Origin: Rhodobacter sp.
Lineage (GTDB): Bacteria; Pseudomonadota; Alphaproteobacteria; Rhodobacterales; Rhodobacteraceae
Assembly (NCBI GenBank): GCA_030065095.1
Contig: JASJDP010000002.1
Location: 1-64,000 of the forward strand
Direction of reading: 5' to 3'
Length of the DNA: 64,000 nucleotides
Both the position numbers and the translations under genes were made by a program. Below, piece after piece: positions 41,982 through 51,665 of the stretch (positions are counted from its first letter, which is position 1; each line of letters begins with the position of its first letter). The notes beneath the pieces are model-generated. The model did not search any database, was not told the origin of the DNA, and saw only the letters and a program-made list of their open reading frames with translations.

Positions 41982-43598
41982 ATGGATGAAAGCCGGCGGG
42001 TTCTGCCGCGGATCGGCGACTGGGCCGGGATGCGCGCGGGGTTCCGCTGGCGCGTGCCGGCGAAGTTCAACATCGCTGAACGGTGCTGTGAGTCCTGGGC
42101 CCGGCGCGCGCCCGGCCGCGCAGCGGTAACCCATATCGGCGCCGACGGGTCACGGACGGTCTGGACCTATGGGCAGCTAAAGCGGGCCTCGGACGGGCTG
42201 GCGGCGTCGTTTCGGGCGCGGGGGGTGGCGCGCGGCGACCGGGTGGCGGTGCTGTTGGCGCAGTCGCCCGAGGTGCTGGTCACGCATATGGCGGTGTACA
42301 AGCTGGGCGCGGTGATCCTGCCGCTTTTTACCTTGTTCGGGCCGGACGCCCTGCGCTACCGGCTGGCGGACAGCGGCGCGCGGGCGCTGGTGACGGATGC
42401 CGCAAACCTCGACAAGGTCATCGCGCTGCAATCCGACCTGCCGGAGCTGGACGAGATCTATTGCCTGGACGGCGGAGCGCCGCCGGTGCGCGACTTCCTG
42501 GCCGAGATCGCGGCGGGCCATGGCATCGAGCCTGTCGATACGGCCGCCGACGATCCGGCGCTGTTGATCTATACCTCGGGCACCACGGGCGACCCCAAAG
42601 GTGTGCTGCACGCGCACCGGTTCCTGCTGGGGCATCTGCCGTCGATGGAGGCGCATCACGAGGGCTATCCCATGGTCGGCGATGTCGGCTGGACCCCGGC
42701 GGACTGGGCTTGGATCGGCGGGCTGATGGATATGGCGCTCCCGTGCCTTTACTACGGCGTGCCGCAGGTCAGCCACCGGATGCGCAAGTTCGATCCCGAT
42801 TTTGCCTTCCGGCTGATCCGCGACGAGGGATTGCGCAATCTGTTCCTGCCGCCGACCGCGCTGAAGCTGATGCGGCAGGCGGCGGCGCCTGCGGGCCTGG
42901 ACGTGCGGTCGGTCGGGTCGGGCGGCGAGGCGCTCGGGGCGGATCTGCTGGACTGGGGGCGATCGGTGCTGGGTGCGCCGGTCAACGAGCTTTATGGCCA
43001 GACCGAATGCAACCTGTCGCTTGCGTCGTGCCACGGCTCGATGCGCGTGAAACCTGGGTCGATGGGGCAGGCGGTGCCGGGGTTCGACGTGGCTGTGATC
43101 GACCGCGAGGGCCATGAGGCCGCGCCGGGCGAAGTGGGCGAGATTGCGGTGCGCACGGGCAACCCGGTGATGTTCCTGCGCTATTGGAACAAGCCCGGGA
43201 AGACCGCCGAGCGGTTTGCGGGCGGCTGGATGCGCACCGGCGATCTGGGGCGCAGGGATGACGAGGGCTATTTCTGGTATGTTAGCCGCGACGACGACGT
43301 GATCACTTCCTCGGGTTACCGGATCGGGCCGGTGGAGATCGAGAACTGCCTGACCGGGCATCCGGATGTGGTGATGGCCGCCGTGGTCGGGGTTCCCGAT
43401 CCGGTTCGGACGGAAGCGGTGAAGGCCTTCGTGGTGGTGCGCGACGGGGCCGGACCCGGACTGGAAGCGGCGCTGATCGCCCGCGTGCGCGACCGCGTCA
43501 GCCCGCATGTGGCGCCGCGGATGGTGGAGCGGGTCGAGGCGTTGCCGATGACGGCGACGGGCAAGATCATGCGGCGGGCCTTGCGGGACCGCGTTTGA
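41982..43598 (+). CDS. acyl-CoA synthetase (acetyl/medium-chain acyl-CoA synthetase-like)
   Basis: A 538-residue ANL ligase of a different subgroup from the two in the biotin cluster. N-terminal GMRAGFRWRVPAKFNIAERCCE, ATP loop YTSGTTGDPKGVLHAH, WTPADWAWIGGL, ELYGQTECN, MRTGDLGRRD, SSGYRIGPVEIE and the C-terminal TATGKIMRR with the catalytic lysine are all typical of medium-chain/propionate-type acyl-CoA synthetases. Its proximity to the leucine operon (8 kb) is not close enough to assign a role. It ends convergently with the AlkD-like gene. Confidence 0.87.
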   Translation: MDESRRVLPRIGDWAGMRAGFRWRVPAKFNIAERCCESWARRAPGRAAVTHIGADGSRTVWTYGQLKRASDGLAASFRARGVARGDRVAVLLAQSPEVLVTHMAVYKLGAVILPLFTLFGPDALRYRLADSGARALVTDAANLDKVIALQSDLPELDEIYCLDGGAPPVRDFLAEIAAGHGIEPVDTAADDPALLIYTSGTTGDPKGVLHAHRFLLGHLPSMEAHHEGYPMVGDVGWTPADWAWIGGLMDMALPCLYYGVPQVSHRMRKFDPDFAFRLIRDEGLRNLFLPPTALKLMRQAAAPAGLDVRSVGSGGEALGADLLDWGRSVLGAPVNELYGQTECNLSLASCHGSMRVKPGSMGQAVPGFDVAVIDREGHEAAPGEVGEIAVRTGNPVMFLRYWNKPGKTAERFAGGWMRTGDLGRRDDEGYFWYVSRDDDVITSSGYRIGPVEIENCLTGHPDVVMAAVVGVPDPVRTEAVKAFVVVRDGAGPGLEAALIARVRDRVSPHVAPRMVERVEALPMTATGKIMRRALRDRV

Positions 43599-43607
43599 CC
43601 TGATTGT

Positions 43608-43624
43608 GCCGCGCGTCGCGCGGC
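43608..43624. other. short perfect GC palindrome between convergent genes
   Basis: Arms GCCGCGCG and CGCGCGGC around a single T, lying 10 bp after the acyl-CoA synthetase stop. It may contribute to termination, but there is no T-run. Confidence 0.45.
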
Positions 43625-43772
43625 GCCGGGTGCGCCCGTCCTCGCCTCCGGCTGCGGGCGGGCAGGCAAATGGCCGGTGATCACCCGGAACGGCGGACGA
43701 TGAGCAAGTCGCAAATCCGGAGCCTTGATGCGGAGAAGGCCGGAGGGGGGCAGGCCGCCCGAATCGCGGACC

Positions 43773-44453
43773 TCAGGCGAGGTACTTTCCCGCTTCCTTC
43801 CGGGCGAAGGGTTTCAGACGGCTGCCGTATGTGTCGAGAAAGGCGCGCGTGCGGGCGGGGTCGTGTTTCGACAGATCGCGCAGCCACCAGGCGACGGCCT
43901 TCTGGATGAACCACTCGGGGTCGTCGACATAGGTTGCGGCCCAGCCAAGGACACGCTCGCGGGCGGCTTCCTCATTCGGTTTCGGGTGATTTTGTTTGGT
44001 CCAGGGCAGGGTCATGACCAGCGCGGCGCGGCGTGTCCACATATGTGGGCTGCGAATCCAGGGTTCGAGATCGTCGAGGCGGGACGGATCGGCAATCAGG
44101 CGCTTTTGGCCCGCGATGCTGGCGTGGTCGGCGATGGCCCAGGCATCGAAATCGGGAACCCAGGATTTGATCAGCGTCCACGCCGCCTCGTCGTCGGGGC
44201 GAATGCGGGCCTGGGTGAGAAGCTTGGCGGCGGCAATTCGGGCCTCATGGAGGTCCGTGTCCCAAAGGGCGCTTGCGAGGTCGAGACGGTCAGAAAGCAT
44301 AAGCTCTTTGCGCCAAGCCTTTGTCAGGGCGTCGATATCCGGATTGGCGATGCCGAGATATCCGCGCCGGGCCTTGTGGTAGCGGGCCATGTCGGCAGCC
44401 TTGCCGGGTTGGGCATGGGCGCGCAGGGCGTCGAGCGCGGCCTCGGGCGTCAT
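43773..44453 (-). CDS. AlkD-like DNA alkylation repair protein
   Basis: A 226-residue protein made of tandem helical (ALK/HEAT-like) repeats: LAKAWRKELM-like segment, SALWDTDLHEARIAAAKLL, then VPDFDAWAIADH, WIRSPHMWTRRAALVMTL, DPEWFIQKAVAWWLRDLSKHDP. Conserved Trp and Asp residues at these positions are the hallmark of AlkC/AlkD DNA glycosylases for N3/N7-alkylpurines. The start at 44453 overlaps the PPOX-like gene stop by 4 bp, giving coupled translation. Glycosylase activity is family-level knowledge; the exact catalytic residue was not verified. Confidence 0.85.
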   Translation of the reverse strand: MTPEAALDALRAHAQPGKAADMARYHKARRGYLGIANPDIDALTKAWRKELMLSDRLDLASALWDTDLHEARIAAAKLLTQARIRPDDEAAWTLIKSWVPDFDAWAIADHASIAGQKRLIADPSRLDDLEPWIRSPHMWTRRAALVMTLPWTKQNHPKPNEEAARERVLGWAATYVDDPEWFIQKAVAWWLRDLSKHDPARTRAFLDTYGSRLKPFARKEAGKYLA

Positions 44454-44995
44454 GGGTCGAGGATGCCGGTCGGCGCACCGTCGATGGTCTGTGTGTTGCG
44501 CTCCGCCCAATACCTGCGCACGCCGTCTGCGCCGCGATCGTCGGTCCATTTCTGCAATGTGTCCCGGTCGCCGGCGAATTCAAAGAACGGGACCGCGTAG
44601 CCGCAGGAGGTCTGAACCAGATCCACGGCCATATCATAGATTTGTCGCGCTCCGTCGGAGGGAGGGAAATGCCCGTTGAGCGTGTCCCAGTCGGCGTCGC
44701 GCGGGTGGATTGTGCGGGCGGTTCCAAACGCGCGCAGGATCATCGGGCGCGTCGTGAAGCTGCACCACATCACCGTCATGCGGTTCAGCTGCAGCAGGTG
44801 ACCGGCGGTCTCGTTGCCGCTGCCGGTAACATTGCGCCAGAGGATGCGGTTCGGGCCGAGCACGCGCAGCGAGTCCATGCCTTTCGGCGAGATATTGACC
44901 CGGCCTTCCGGCGCGGCGGTGGCGACAAAGAACATATGCTGGGCTTCAATGAAGTCCTGCAAGCGCTTGTCAAGGCGGGGAAATTGCTTGCCCAT
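44450..44995 (-). CDS. pyridoxamine-5'-phosphate-oxidase-family flavin-binding protein
   Basis: A 181-residue split-barrel protein. Residues FIEAQHMFFVATAAPEGRVNISPKGMDS and the later NETAGHLLQ and MTVMWCSFTTRPMILRAFG are typical of the PPOX-like subgroup that binds FMN or F420/haem-type cofactors. It is not the biosynthetic PdxH. It lies 3 bp after glmS in the same direction and overlaps the AlkD-like gene. Function is unknown beyond probable flavin redox chemistry. Confidence 0.83.
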   Translation of the reverse strand: MGKQFPRLDKRLQDFIEAQHMFFVATAAPEGRVNISPKGMDSLRVLGPNRILWRNVTGSGNETAGHLLQLNRMTVMWCSFTTRPMILRAFGTARTIHPRDADWDTLNGHFPPSDGARQIYDMAVDLVQTSCGYAVPFFEFAGDRDTLQKWTDDRGADGVRRYWAERNTQTIDGAPTGILDP

Positions 44996-44998
44996 ATC

Positions 44999-46819
44999 CT
45001 ACTCCACCGTAACCGATTTGGCGAGATTGCGCGGCTGGTCGACATCCGTTCCCTTGGCGACGGCGGCGTGATAGGCCAAAAGCTGGGCGGGAACGGCATA
45101 GAGGATCGGCGCGAAGGGCTCGGCGACCTCGGGCATGATCAGGGTTTGCCAGACGCCGTCGCCGGCCTCGCGTGCGCCTTGCGCATCGGTTATCAGCAGG
45201 ACCTTGCCGCCGCGGGCCATGACCTCTTGCATGTTGCTGACGGTCTTGTCGAAGAGCGCATCGCGGGGGGCCATGACGATGACGGGAACGGTCTTGTCGA
45301 CCAGTGCGATAGGGCCATGCTTCAGTTCGCCTGATGCATAACCTTCGGCATGTATATAACTGATTTCTTTGAGTTTCAGAGCGCCTTCCATCGCAAGGGG
45401 ATACATCGCGCCACGGCCCAGAAACAGCACGTCGCGCGCTTCGGCCACCGTTCGGGCGGCGGCGGCGATGTCCGTCCCGCGGTCAAGGGCGATATTGACG
45501 AGCCCGGGCAGCCTGCGCAGGGCGGAGAGGTGGTCCGTCAGGGCGTCCGGCGTCAGATGCTTCCGGTCGCCGGCGGCCTTCAGTGCAAGCAGTGCCAGGA
45601 CGGTCAGCTGGCAGGTGAACGCCTTGGTCGAGGCGACGCCGATTTCGGCCCCGGCCCTGATCTGCAGGTTCAGGCCCGCCTCGCGCGCGATGGTCGACGT
45701 TTCGACATTTGTAATAGCGGCAATCTGAGCCTTGCCGTCACAAAAGCGCAGGGCGGCCAGCGTGTCGGCGGTCTCGCCCGACTGGCTGACGAACACGGCG
45801 AGTGTACGGGGGGAAATGGGCGGCTCGCGGTAGCGGAATTCGCTCGCGATATCGACATCGACGGGGATCTGCGCGAGCCGTTCGAACCAGTATTTTGCAG
45901 CCAGGCACGCATAGAAGGCGGTGCCGCACGCAACCAGGGTAACCCGGTCGATCCGGGTGAAATCGAGCGATTCCGGCAGGGCGAGGCCCGAGCCGTCCCC
46001 AGTCAGATAATGTCCGATGGCTTCGCCGATGACGGTGGGCTGTTCGGCGATTTCCTTGGCCATGAAATGCTTGTGCCCCCCCTTGTCGACGCGGGTGGCG
46101 TCGATCTGGATGGTCCGCAGCGGACGATTGGCCAGATGGCCGCCGCTGTCCCGGATCTCGACGCTGTCGCGGGTGAGGACGGCCCAGTCGCCCTCTTCGA
46201 GATAGGTGATGCGGTCGGTCAGCGGGGCAAGCGCGATGGCGTCGGAGCCGACAAAGACTTCGCCATCTCCATGGCCGATGGCCAGGGGCGATCCCTTTCG
46301 GGCAGCGATCAGCAGGTCGTCATGCCCATCGAACAAAAAGCAAAGCGCGAAGGCGCCGTCGAGGCGGGCGATGGTCTGCTCGGCGGCGTCGCGGGGGGCG
46401 AGGCCCTGCGACAGGTAATGGCTGGCCAGCGCGGCAACCGTCTCGGTATCGGTGTCGGTGTGGAACTCGACGCCCTTGGCCGCCAGGTCGGCGCGCAGCT
46501 CGCGAAAGTTCTCGATAATGCCGTTGTGGACCACCGCGACGGGGCCGGTGCGATGCGGATGGGCGTTGGTCTCGGTCGGCGCGCCGTGGGTGGCCCACCT
46601 CGTGTGGCCGATGCCCGCCTTGCCGGGCAGCGGGTCGTGCACCAGCAGGTCGGAGAGGTTGACGAGCTTGCCGACGGCGCGGCGGCGGTGCAACTCCTGC
46701 GTGCCGTTGATCGTGGCGATCCCGGCGCTGTCGTAGCCGCGGTATTCCAGCCGTTTCAGTGCTTCGACCATGATCGGCGCAGCCTCGTGCTGGCCCAGGA
46801 CACCTACAATACCGCACAT
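44999..46819 (-). CDS. glmS: glutamine-fructose-6-phosphate aminotransferase (isomerising)
   Basis: A 606-residue enzyme that makes glucosamine-6-phosphate for peptidoglycan and LPS. The N-terminal glutaminase nucleophile is Cys2 (MCGIVGVLG), with RWATHGAPTETNAHPH and the later SIS domains SQSGETADTLAAL, an IGVASTKAFTCQL segment and the C-terminal AKSVTVE. Standard length. It is cotranscribed with glmU (2 bp gap), which supplies the next pathway steps. No glmS ribozyme or leader could be placed, since the gap to glmU is too small. Confidence 0.97.
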   Translation of the reverse strand: MCGIVGVLGQHEAAPIMVEALKRLEYRGYDSAGIATINGTQELHRRRAVGKLVNLSDLLVHDPLPGKAGIGHTRWATHGAPTETNAHPHRTGPVAVVHNGIIENFRELRADLAAKGVEFHTDTDTETVAALASHYLSQGLAPRDAAEQTIARLDGAFALCFLFDGHDDLLIAARKGSPLAIGHGDGEVFVGSDAIALAPLTDRITYLEEGDWAVLTRDSVEIRDSGGHLANRPLRTIQIDATRVDKGGHKHFMAKEIAEQPTVIGEAIGHYLTGDGSGLALPESLDFTRIDRVTLVACGTAFYACLAAKYWFERLAQIPVDVDIASEFRYREPPISPRTLAVFVSQSGETADTLAALRFCDGKAQIAAITNVETSTIAREAGLNLQIRAGAEIGVASTKAFTCQLTVLALLALKAAGDRKHLTPDALTDHLSALRRLPGLVNIALDRGTDIAAAARTVAEARDVLFLGRGAMYPLAMEGALKLKEISYIHAEGYASGELKHGPIALVDKTVPVIVMAPRDALFDKTVSNMQEVMARGGKVLLITDAQGAREAGDGVWQTLIMPEVAEPFAPILYAVPAQLLAYHAAVAKGTDVDQPRNLAKSVTVE

Positions 46820-46821
46820 TT

Positions 46822-48174
46822 TCAGCCGCCTTTCTGCCGCCTGGCTTTGGCTTTCCTATACATTTCGAACAGCCGCGGCGCTGCACCCGGTTTGACCTCT
46901 TGCGCGGTCCGGGATAGCCCCAGCGCGTTGTCGGGCACGTCCTTGGTGATGACGGATCCGCTGGCGGTAATGGCACCGTCGCCGACGCGGACGGGGGCCA
47001 CGAGCATCGTGTCGGATCCGATAAAGGCACGCTCGCCGATCTCGGTCCGGTGCTTTTCCACGCCGTTATAGTTGCAGGTCACGGTGCCGGCGCCGATATT
47101 GGCCCCTGCACCGACCGAGGCGTCGCCGATATAGGTCAGGTGGTTGGCCTTGGCGCCGTCGGCCAGGCATGCGTTCTTGATTTCGACGAAATTTCCGACC
47201 CTTACGTCGTTGGACAGCTCCGCTCCCGGGCGCAAGCGGGCGTAAGGGCCGACGATTGCGCCGCCGCCGACATGGGCGCCTTCAAGGTGGCTGAAGGCGC
47301 GGATACGGGCACCGGTTTCCACGGTAACGCCGGGCCCGAAGACGACGTTGGGCTCGATCACGACGTCGCGGCCGATGACGGTGTCCTGCGCGAAATAGAC
47401 CGTTTCGGGGGCGATCATCGTGACGCCGGCGCGCAGGGCCTCGTCGCGCATGCGGGTCTGGAAGATTGCCTCGGCGCTGGCGAGTTCGGCGCGGCTGTTG
47501 ATGCCAAGGGTCTCTTCTTCCGGGCACCGGACGATGGTGGCCGAAAGCCCACGGGCGCGGGCGATTTCGACGATGTCGGTCAGGTAGTATTCGCCGCCGG
47601 CATTCGTGTTGTCCACAGACTTGATCAACTCGAACATCCGAGTGGCGTTAGCACAGACAACGCCGCTATTACAGAGTGTTACAGCGCGCTCTTCATCTGT
47701 AGTATCCTTGAATTCGACGATCCTTTCCAGCGTGTCGCCGGACATCAACAAGCGGCCGTAGCGACCTGGATCGGCGGCGTCGAACCCGAGCACGACGACG
47801 TCGTGGCTGGCGCGGGCGGCCCGCATCTTTGCCAGGGTCTCGGGCCGAATGAACGGGGTGTCGCCGTAAAGCACGATCGCGTCGCCATCGAAGCCGCTGA
47901 GCGCGTCTTGCGCCTGTGCCACGGCGTGGGCGGTGCCCAACTGCTCTGTCTGTTCGGCAATGGCGATGCCGGGGTCGATGTCATGCGCTGCCGTCGCCAC
48001 CCTGTCGGCCCCGACGCCGACGACCAGAACCGTGCGGTCCGGCGACAATGCCCGACCGGACGCCAATGCGTGGGCAAAGAGCGGAACGCCGGCCAGCTCG
48101 TGCAGCACCTTGGGCAGGTCCGACTGCATCCGGGTTCCCTGGCCGGCGGCAAGGACGATCAACGCAACTGACAT
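46822..48174 (-). CDS. glmU: bifunctional N-acetylglucosamine-1-P uridyltransferase / glucosamine-1-P acetyltransferase
   Basis: A 450-residue enzyme that completes UDP-GlcNAc synthesis. The N-terminal nucleotidyltransferase loop is LAAGQGTRMQSDLPKVLH. The C-terminal half is a left-handed beta helix of hexapeptide repeats (for example IGRDVVIEPNVVFGPGV and ANIGAGTVTCNYNG) with the family terminus GWAEKRR-like region replaced by KAKARRQKGG. Order glmU-glmS on the minus strand gives the complete UDP-GlcNAc branch apart from GlmM. It diverges from gph, 124 bp away. Confidence 0.97.
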   Translation of the reverse strand: MSVALIVLAAGQGTRMQSDLPKVLHELAGVPLFAHALASGRALSPDRTVLVVGVGADRVATAAHDIDPGIAIAEQTEQLGTAHAVAQAQDALSGFDGDAIVLYGDTPFIRPETLAKMRAARASHDVVVLGFDAADPGRYGRLLMSGDTLERIVEFKDTTDEERAVTLCNSGVVCANATRMFELIKSVDNTNAGGEYYLTDIVEIARARGLSATIVRCPEEETLGINSRAELASAEAIFQTRMRDEALRAGVTMIAPETVYFAQDTVIGRDVVIEPNVVFGPGVTVETGARIRAFSHLEGAHVGGGAIVGPYARLRPGAELSNDVRVGNFVEIKNACLADGAKANHLTYIGDASVGAGANIGAGTVTCNYNGVEKHRTEIGERAFIGSDTMLVAPVRVGDGAITASGSVITKDVPDNALGLSRTAQEVKPGAAPRLFEMYRKAKARRQKGG

Positions 48175-48298
48175 GACCTGCTCGTTTGGTTTCGTTGCGC
48201 CCTTCTACCTCACCTTGTGAATCCCGCAAGTCCGGGGGCTATCAAATGTGATGTCGGGGCGTTACAGCGGTCGGCGGGCTCCGGCCGAAAGGGCAGGT

Positions 48299-48961
48299 AT
48301 GCGAACGGTGATTTTCGACCTCGACGGGACGCTGGCAGACACCAGCGGCGATTTGATCGCGGCTGCGAATGCCTGTTTTCGCGACCTGGGGCATGGCAAT
48401 CCGCTGGATCCGGTGGCCGACCGGTCGACGGCGTTTCGCGGCGGGCGTGCGATGCTGCGGCTGGGCTTTGACCGGCTGGGGCTGCCGGACACGGCGGCGG
48501 TGGAGGATCAATATCCCCGGCTTCTGGCATGGTATGGTGAGAATATCGACGTTTTTACAAAGCTTTACCCAGGTGTGGAGGCGGCGGTAGAGCGGCTGTT
48601 GGAGACCGGATATACCGTCGGAATATGCACCAACAAACCCGAAGCGCTGGCGGAGACGCTGATGTCGCGCCTTGGCGTTCGGGGACTTTTCGGCTCGTTG
48701 GTGGGGGCGGACACCCTGCCGGTGCGCAAGCCCGATCCGGCACCCTACGCGTTGGCGGTCGCCCGCGCCGGTGGCGACGTATCCAGATCGCTGCTGATCG
48801 GAGACACGGTTACCGACCGCGAGACGGCACGGGCGGCCGGTGTACCTTGTGTCCTGATCACGTTCGGGCCGAATGGGCGGCAGGTGGCGGATCTGGCGCC
48901 GGAGGCCTTGCTCGACGATTACGACGCCCTGGCGGCGGTGGTGTCGCGGCTGATCGGCTGA
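48299..48961 (+). CDS. gph: phosphoglycolate phosphatase-like HAD hydrolase
   Basis: A 220-residue HAD-superfamily phosphatase: motif I DLDGTLADT (nucleophile Asp near residue 8), motif II in CTNKPEAL, motif III lysine in VRKPDPAPYAL and motif IV LIGDTVTDRETARAAG. The cap (about 18-80) matches the Gph/PGP group that removes 2-phosphoglycolate formed by DNA repair or RubisCO oxygenation. Its 3' end overlaps the MmgE/PrpD gene on the other strand by 43 bp, so neither has a long untranslated tail. Confidence 0.9.
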   Translation: MRTVIFDLDGTLADTSGDLIAAANACFRDLGHGNPLDPVADRSTAFRGGRAMLRLGFDRLGLPDTAAVEDQYPRLLAWYGENIDVFTKLYPGVEAAVERLLETGYTVGICTNKPEALAETLMSRLGVRGLFGSLVGADTLPVRKPDPAPYALAVARAGGDVSRSLLIGDTVTDRETARAAGVPCVLITFGPNGRQVADLAPEALLDDYDALAAVVSRLIG

Positions 48962-50253
48962 ATGAGCTGATCGTAAAGCGGCTGCAGGCCGGTTTTCGGC
49001 AGATCGCTCAGAGCGGATTCGATGCGCGCGGCACGGGCAGGGCCGATCAGCGGATCGGCAAGGTCGTGGAACTTGGCGCGCAGCGCGGCTTCGGTCGGCG
49101 GATTGTCGGCGTCCCAGCGGGGCTCTGTCCAGTCGCTGGTGAGTTGCGTGCCGTCGCGCAGGGTAAGGGTGACCCTGGCAGGACGATAGGCGGGAAAGCG
49201 GGCATTTGCGCCGGCATCCTCGGTCATCGTCATCGCACGCGACAGGCGCAGGATTTCGGGATCGTGCAGGGCGTCGCCGGTGATGTCGGCGGGGGTGACC
49301 GCACCGCGGACAAGCGCCACGGCGGTGGGGAAAGACGTGGAGTATTGCGCCTCTTCGGTGGTTTTCGGTTCCTGCGTCGCAAGGCGGGTGGATTCGTGGA
49401 AGGTGGCGACCTCGATCGCGGCGATGTCCTGTGCGGTGAGGGTGTGCCGGCGGCGCAGGGCAAGGGCGGCCTCGACCGGGGCCTGGGCCCAGCGGCAGAC
49501 CGGGTAGGGCTTGAAATACTGCTTGTCGATCAGCCAGTTGACGCCCAGATCCGACCAGAGGTCCGCCGGATCCGCGATGGTCAGCGCGGGTGCGCCGGTA
49601 AAACCGTCGCGGGCGAGAAGCGCCGCCGAGACACCCGCCATGGCACCCCAGCCCGAGCCGTCCTTGACCATCGTCGGGTGGTCGATGCAGCGCATCATCT
49701 GGCTGCGTGGCCCGTGATATTCGGCGATGCCCAGTGCGTGGGCGGTCCGGTCCGGGCCGAGCCGCAGAAGCCGCGCGCCCGCCGCCGCGGCCGCGACGGC
49801 GACCCAGGCGCCCGACGTGTGGTAGTCGGGCGCGGTGGCGTGCAGACCGACGCCGAGGCGAGAGCCAAGTTCATAACCGACAACGATTGTCGTGAGGAAT
49901 TCGGCGCCGTCGGTCCGGCCGGCTTCGAGCGCCAGCGCGAGTGCGGCGGGGAAGAGCCCGCAGCCGACATGGCCCTTGGCCGGATTATAGCCGTCATGGC
50001 CGTCGAGCGCGTCGATGGTCATGCCCGCCGAAAGCGCGAGGCCGGCGGCGCTGGTCGGGCGGGCGTCGAACAGCATCGGATGCCGGCCGCCGAACTGGGC
50101 GGCGGCGTGGCTGCGGATGATTTCGCTGAGGCCGGTGGCGGTGCCGCCGATGGCGATTCCGATCAGGTCGAGCAGGCAGAGCTCGGCCCGGGTTCGGATC
50201 TGCGGCGAGAGATCGGTGTAGCGCAGGCTGTGGAGGAATTCGAGCGTGTCCAT
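48919..50253 (-). CDS. MmgE/PrpD-family protein
   Basis: A 444-residue protein of the 2-methylcitrate dehydratase-like fold. N-terminal helical domain with LDLIGIAIGGTATGL, then HDGYNPAKGHVGCGLFPAALAL, IAEYHGPRSQMMRC, VKDGSGWGAMAGVSAALLA and the segment FKPYPVCRWAQAPVEAALAL typical of MmgE/PrpD proteins. Outside the propionate pathway most members act on unknown substrates, and no prpB or prpC lies nearby, so methylcitrate dehydratase cannot be assumed. The start at 50253 is the first Met of the conserved region. The 3' end overlaps gph. Confidence 0.85.
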   Translation of the reverse strand: MDTLEFLHSLRYTDLSPQIRTRAELCLLDLIGIAIGGTATGLSEIIRSHAAAQFGGRHPMLFDARPTSAAGLALSAGMTIDALDGHDGYNPAKGHVGCGLFPAALALALEAGRTDGAEFLTTIVVGYELGSRLGVGLHATAPDYHTSGAWVAVAAAAAGARLLRLGPDRTAHALGIAEYHGPRSQMMRCIDHPTMVKDGSGWGAMAGVSAALLARDGFTGAPALTIADPADLWSDLGVNWLIDKQYFKPYPVCRWAQAPVEAALALRRRHTLTAQDIAAIEVATFHESTRLATQEPKTTEEAQYSTSFPTAVALVRGAVTPADITGDALHDPEILRLSRAMTMTEDAGANARFPAYRPARVTLTLRDGTQLTSDWTEPRWDADNPPTEAALRAKFHDLADPLIGPARAARIESALSDLPKTGLQPLYDQLIQPISRDTTAARAS

Positions 50254-50359
50254 TGGGTCAGTATGGCGGCGCCGCGCGGCGTTGCCTGCGGGTTCGCGAC
50301 ATGGGGCTGGCGCTGCGGCGACATTGACGGGCGCGGCATTGCGCCCCAGACTCCGGTCC

Positions 50360-51565
50360 ATGAGCGAGATTTTCAAAGGCAGTTTCACCCAGCAGGAGCC
50401 GATTCCGGAGGACGGGATCTCTGCCGCGCTGGAGGTTATGCGGCACGGGCGGCTGCATCGCTACAACCTGGGGCCCGGCGAGGCGGGCGAGGTGGCGCTG
50501 CTGGAGCAGGAATTCGCCGGTTTCGTCGGCGCCGCCTATTGCCTGGCGGTGACGTCGGGCGGCTATGCGATGGCGGCGGCGCTAAGGGCGGTGGGCGTGC
50601 GTTCCGGCGATGGCGTACTGTCGAACGCATTTACGCTGGCCCCGGTGCCGGGGGCGATTGCGGGTGTGGGCGCGGAACCGGTCTTCGTCGAGGTGACCGG
50701 CGACCTGACCATCGACCTCGACGATCTGGCGGCCAAGGCGGGCCGGGCGCGGGTGCTGCTGTTGAGCCACATGCGCGGGCATGTCTGCGACATGGACCGG
50801 CTGATGGAGATCTGCAGGCGCGCCGATCTGACGGTTATCGAGGATTGCGCGCACACGATGGGGGCCTATTGGCGCGGCGTCCCGTCGGGGCGGCACGGGC
50901 TGGTCGGCTGTTATTCGACGCAGACCTACAAGCACATGAATTCCGGCGAGGGGGGGCTTCTGGTCACCGACGACCCGGAGATCATGGCCCGGGCGGTGAT
51001 GCTGTCGGGGTCGTACATGCTCTACGGGCGGCACCTGGCGGCGCCGGGCGCCGAGGCCTTTGAGGCGGTGCGCTATGAGACGCCGAACATGTCGGGGCGG
51101 ATGGACAATCTGCGGGCCGCGGTGCTGCGGCCGCAGCTGCGGGATCTGAACCGGCAGTGCGACCGCTGGACCGAGCGTTACCGGGTGCTGGAGGCGGGCT
51201 TGCGCGGGACGCCGGGGCTGCGGATCATCGAGCGGCCGGAGGCCGAGCGGTTCGTAGGGTCGTCGTTTCAGATGCTGTTGCCGGATTGGGACGGGGCGGC
51301 GGTTGACGCCGTGGTGGCGCGCTGTGCGGCCCGCGGCGTGGAGCTGAAATGGTTCGGGGCCCCTGAGCCGGTGGCGTTTACCTCGCGCTACGATTCCTGG
51401 CGCTATGCGTTGCCCGAACCACTGCCGCAGACCGATCGCGTACTGGCCGGGCTTCTGGACATGCGGGTGCCGCTGACGTTCAGTCTGGAGGACTGCGCGC
51501 TGATCGCGCGGATCATCCGCGCCGAGGTGTCGGCGGTTTATCCGGGCGCAGCCGCGGCGGAGTGA
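50360..51565 (+). CDS. DegT/DnrJ/EryC1-family PLP aminotransferase
   Basis: A 401-residue sugar-aminotransferase-fold enzyme. The PLP lysine is K191 in YSTQTYKHMNSGEGGLLV, where the usual (S/T)FxxxKxxxxGEGG pattern is slightly altered. TSGGYAMAAALRA binds phosphate, and VIEDCAHTMGA carries the ring-stacking residues. Members aminate nucleotide sugars or act as dehydratases in amino-sugar and secondary-metabolite synthesis. There are no sugar genes around it, so the substrate is unknown. It diverges from the MmgE/PrpD gene across 106 bp. Confidence 0.86.
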   Translation: MSEIFKGSFTQQEPIPEDGISAALEVMRHGRLHRYNLGPGEAGEVALLEQEFAGFVGAAYCLAVTSGGYAMAAALRAVGVRSGDGVLSNAFTLAPVPGAIAGVGAEPVFVEVTGDLTIDLDDLAAKAGRARVLLLSHMRGHVCDMDRLMEICRRADLTVIEDCAHTMGAYWRGVPSGRHGLVGCYSTQTYKHMNSGEGGLLVTDDPEIMARAVMLSGSYMLYGRHLAAPGAEAFEAVRYETPNMSGRMDNLRAAVLRPQLRDLNRQCDRWTERYRVLEAGLRGTPGLRIIERPEAERFVGSSFQMLLPDWDGAAVDAVVARCAARGVELKWFGAPEPVAFTSRYDSWRYALPEPLPQTDRVLAGLLDMRVPLTFSLEDCALIARIIRAEVSAVYPGAAAAE

Positions 51566-51665
51566 CTGTTTCGGGCCGGGCGCGATCCGAATGTGCGCTT
51601 CCGCGCGTGCCTTTGTGTCAGGTGAGAGGCGACGCATCGTTTCGATGGCGGCGTGGGTTTGGCGA

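Noticed and set aside
48919-50253. Assignment of the MmgE/PrpD protein as 2-methylcitrate dehydratase
   Set aside because: No prpB, prpC or propionate genes are nearby, and the family covers diverse substrates.
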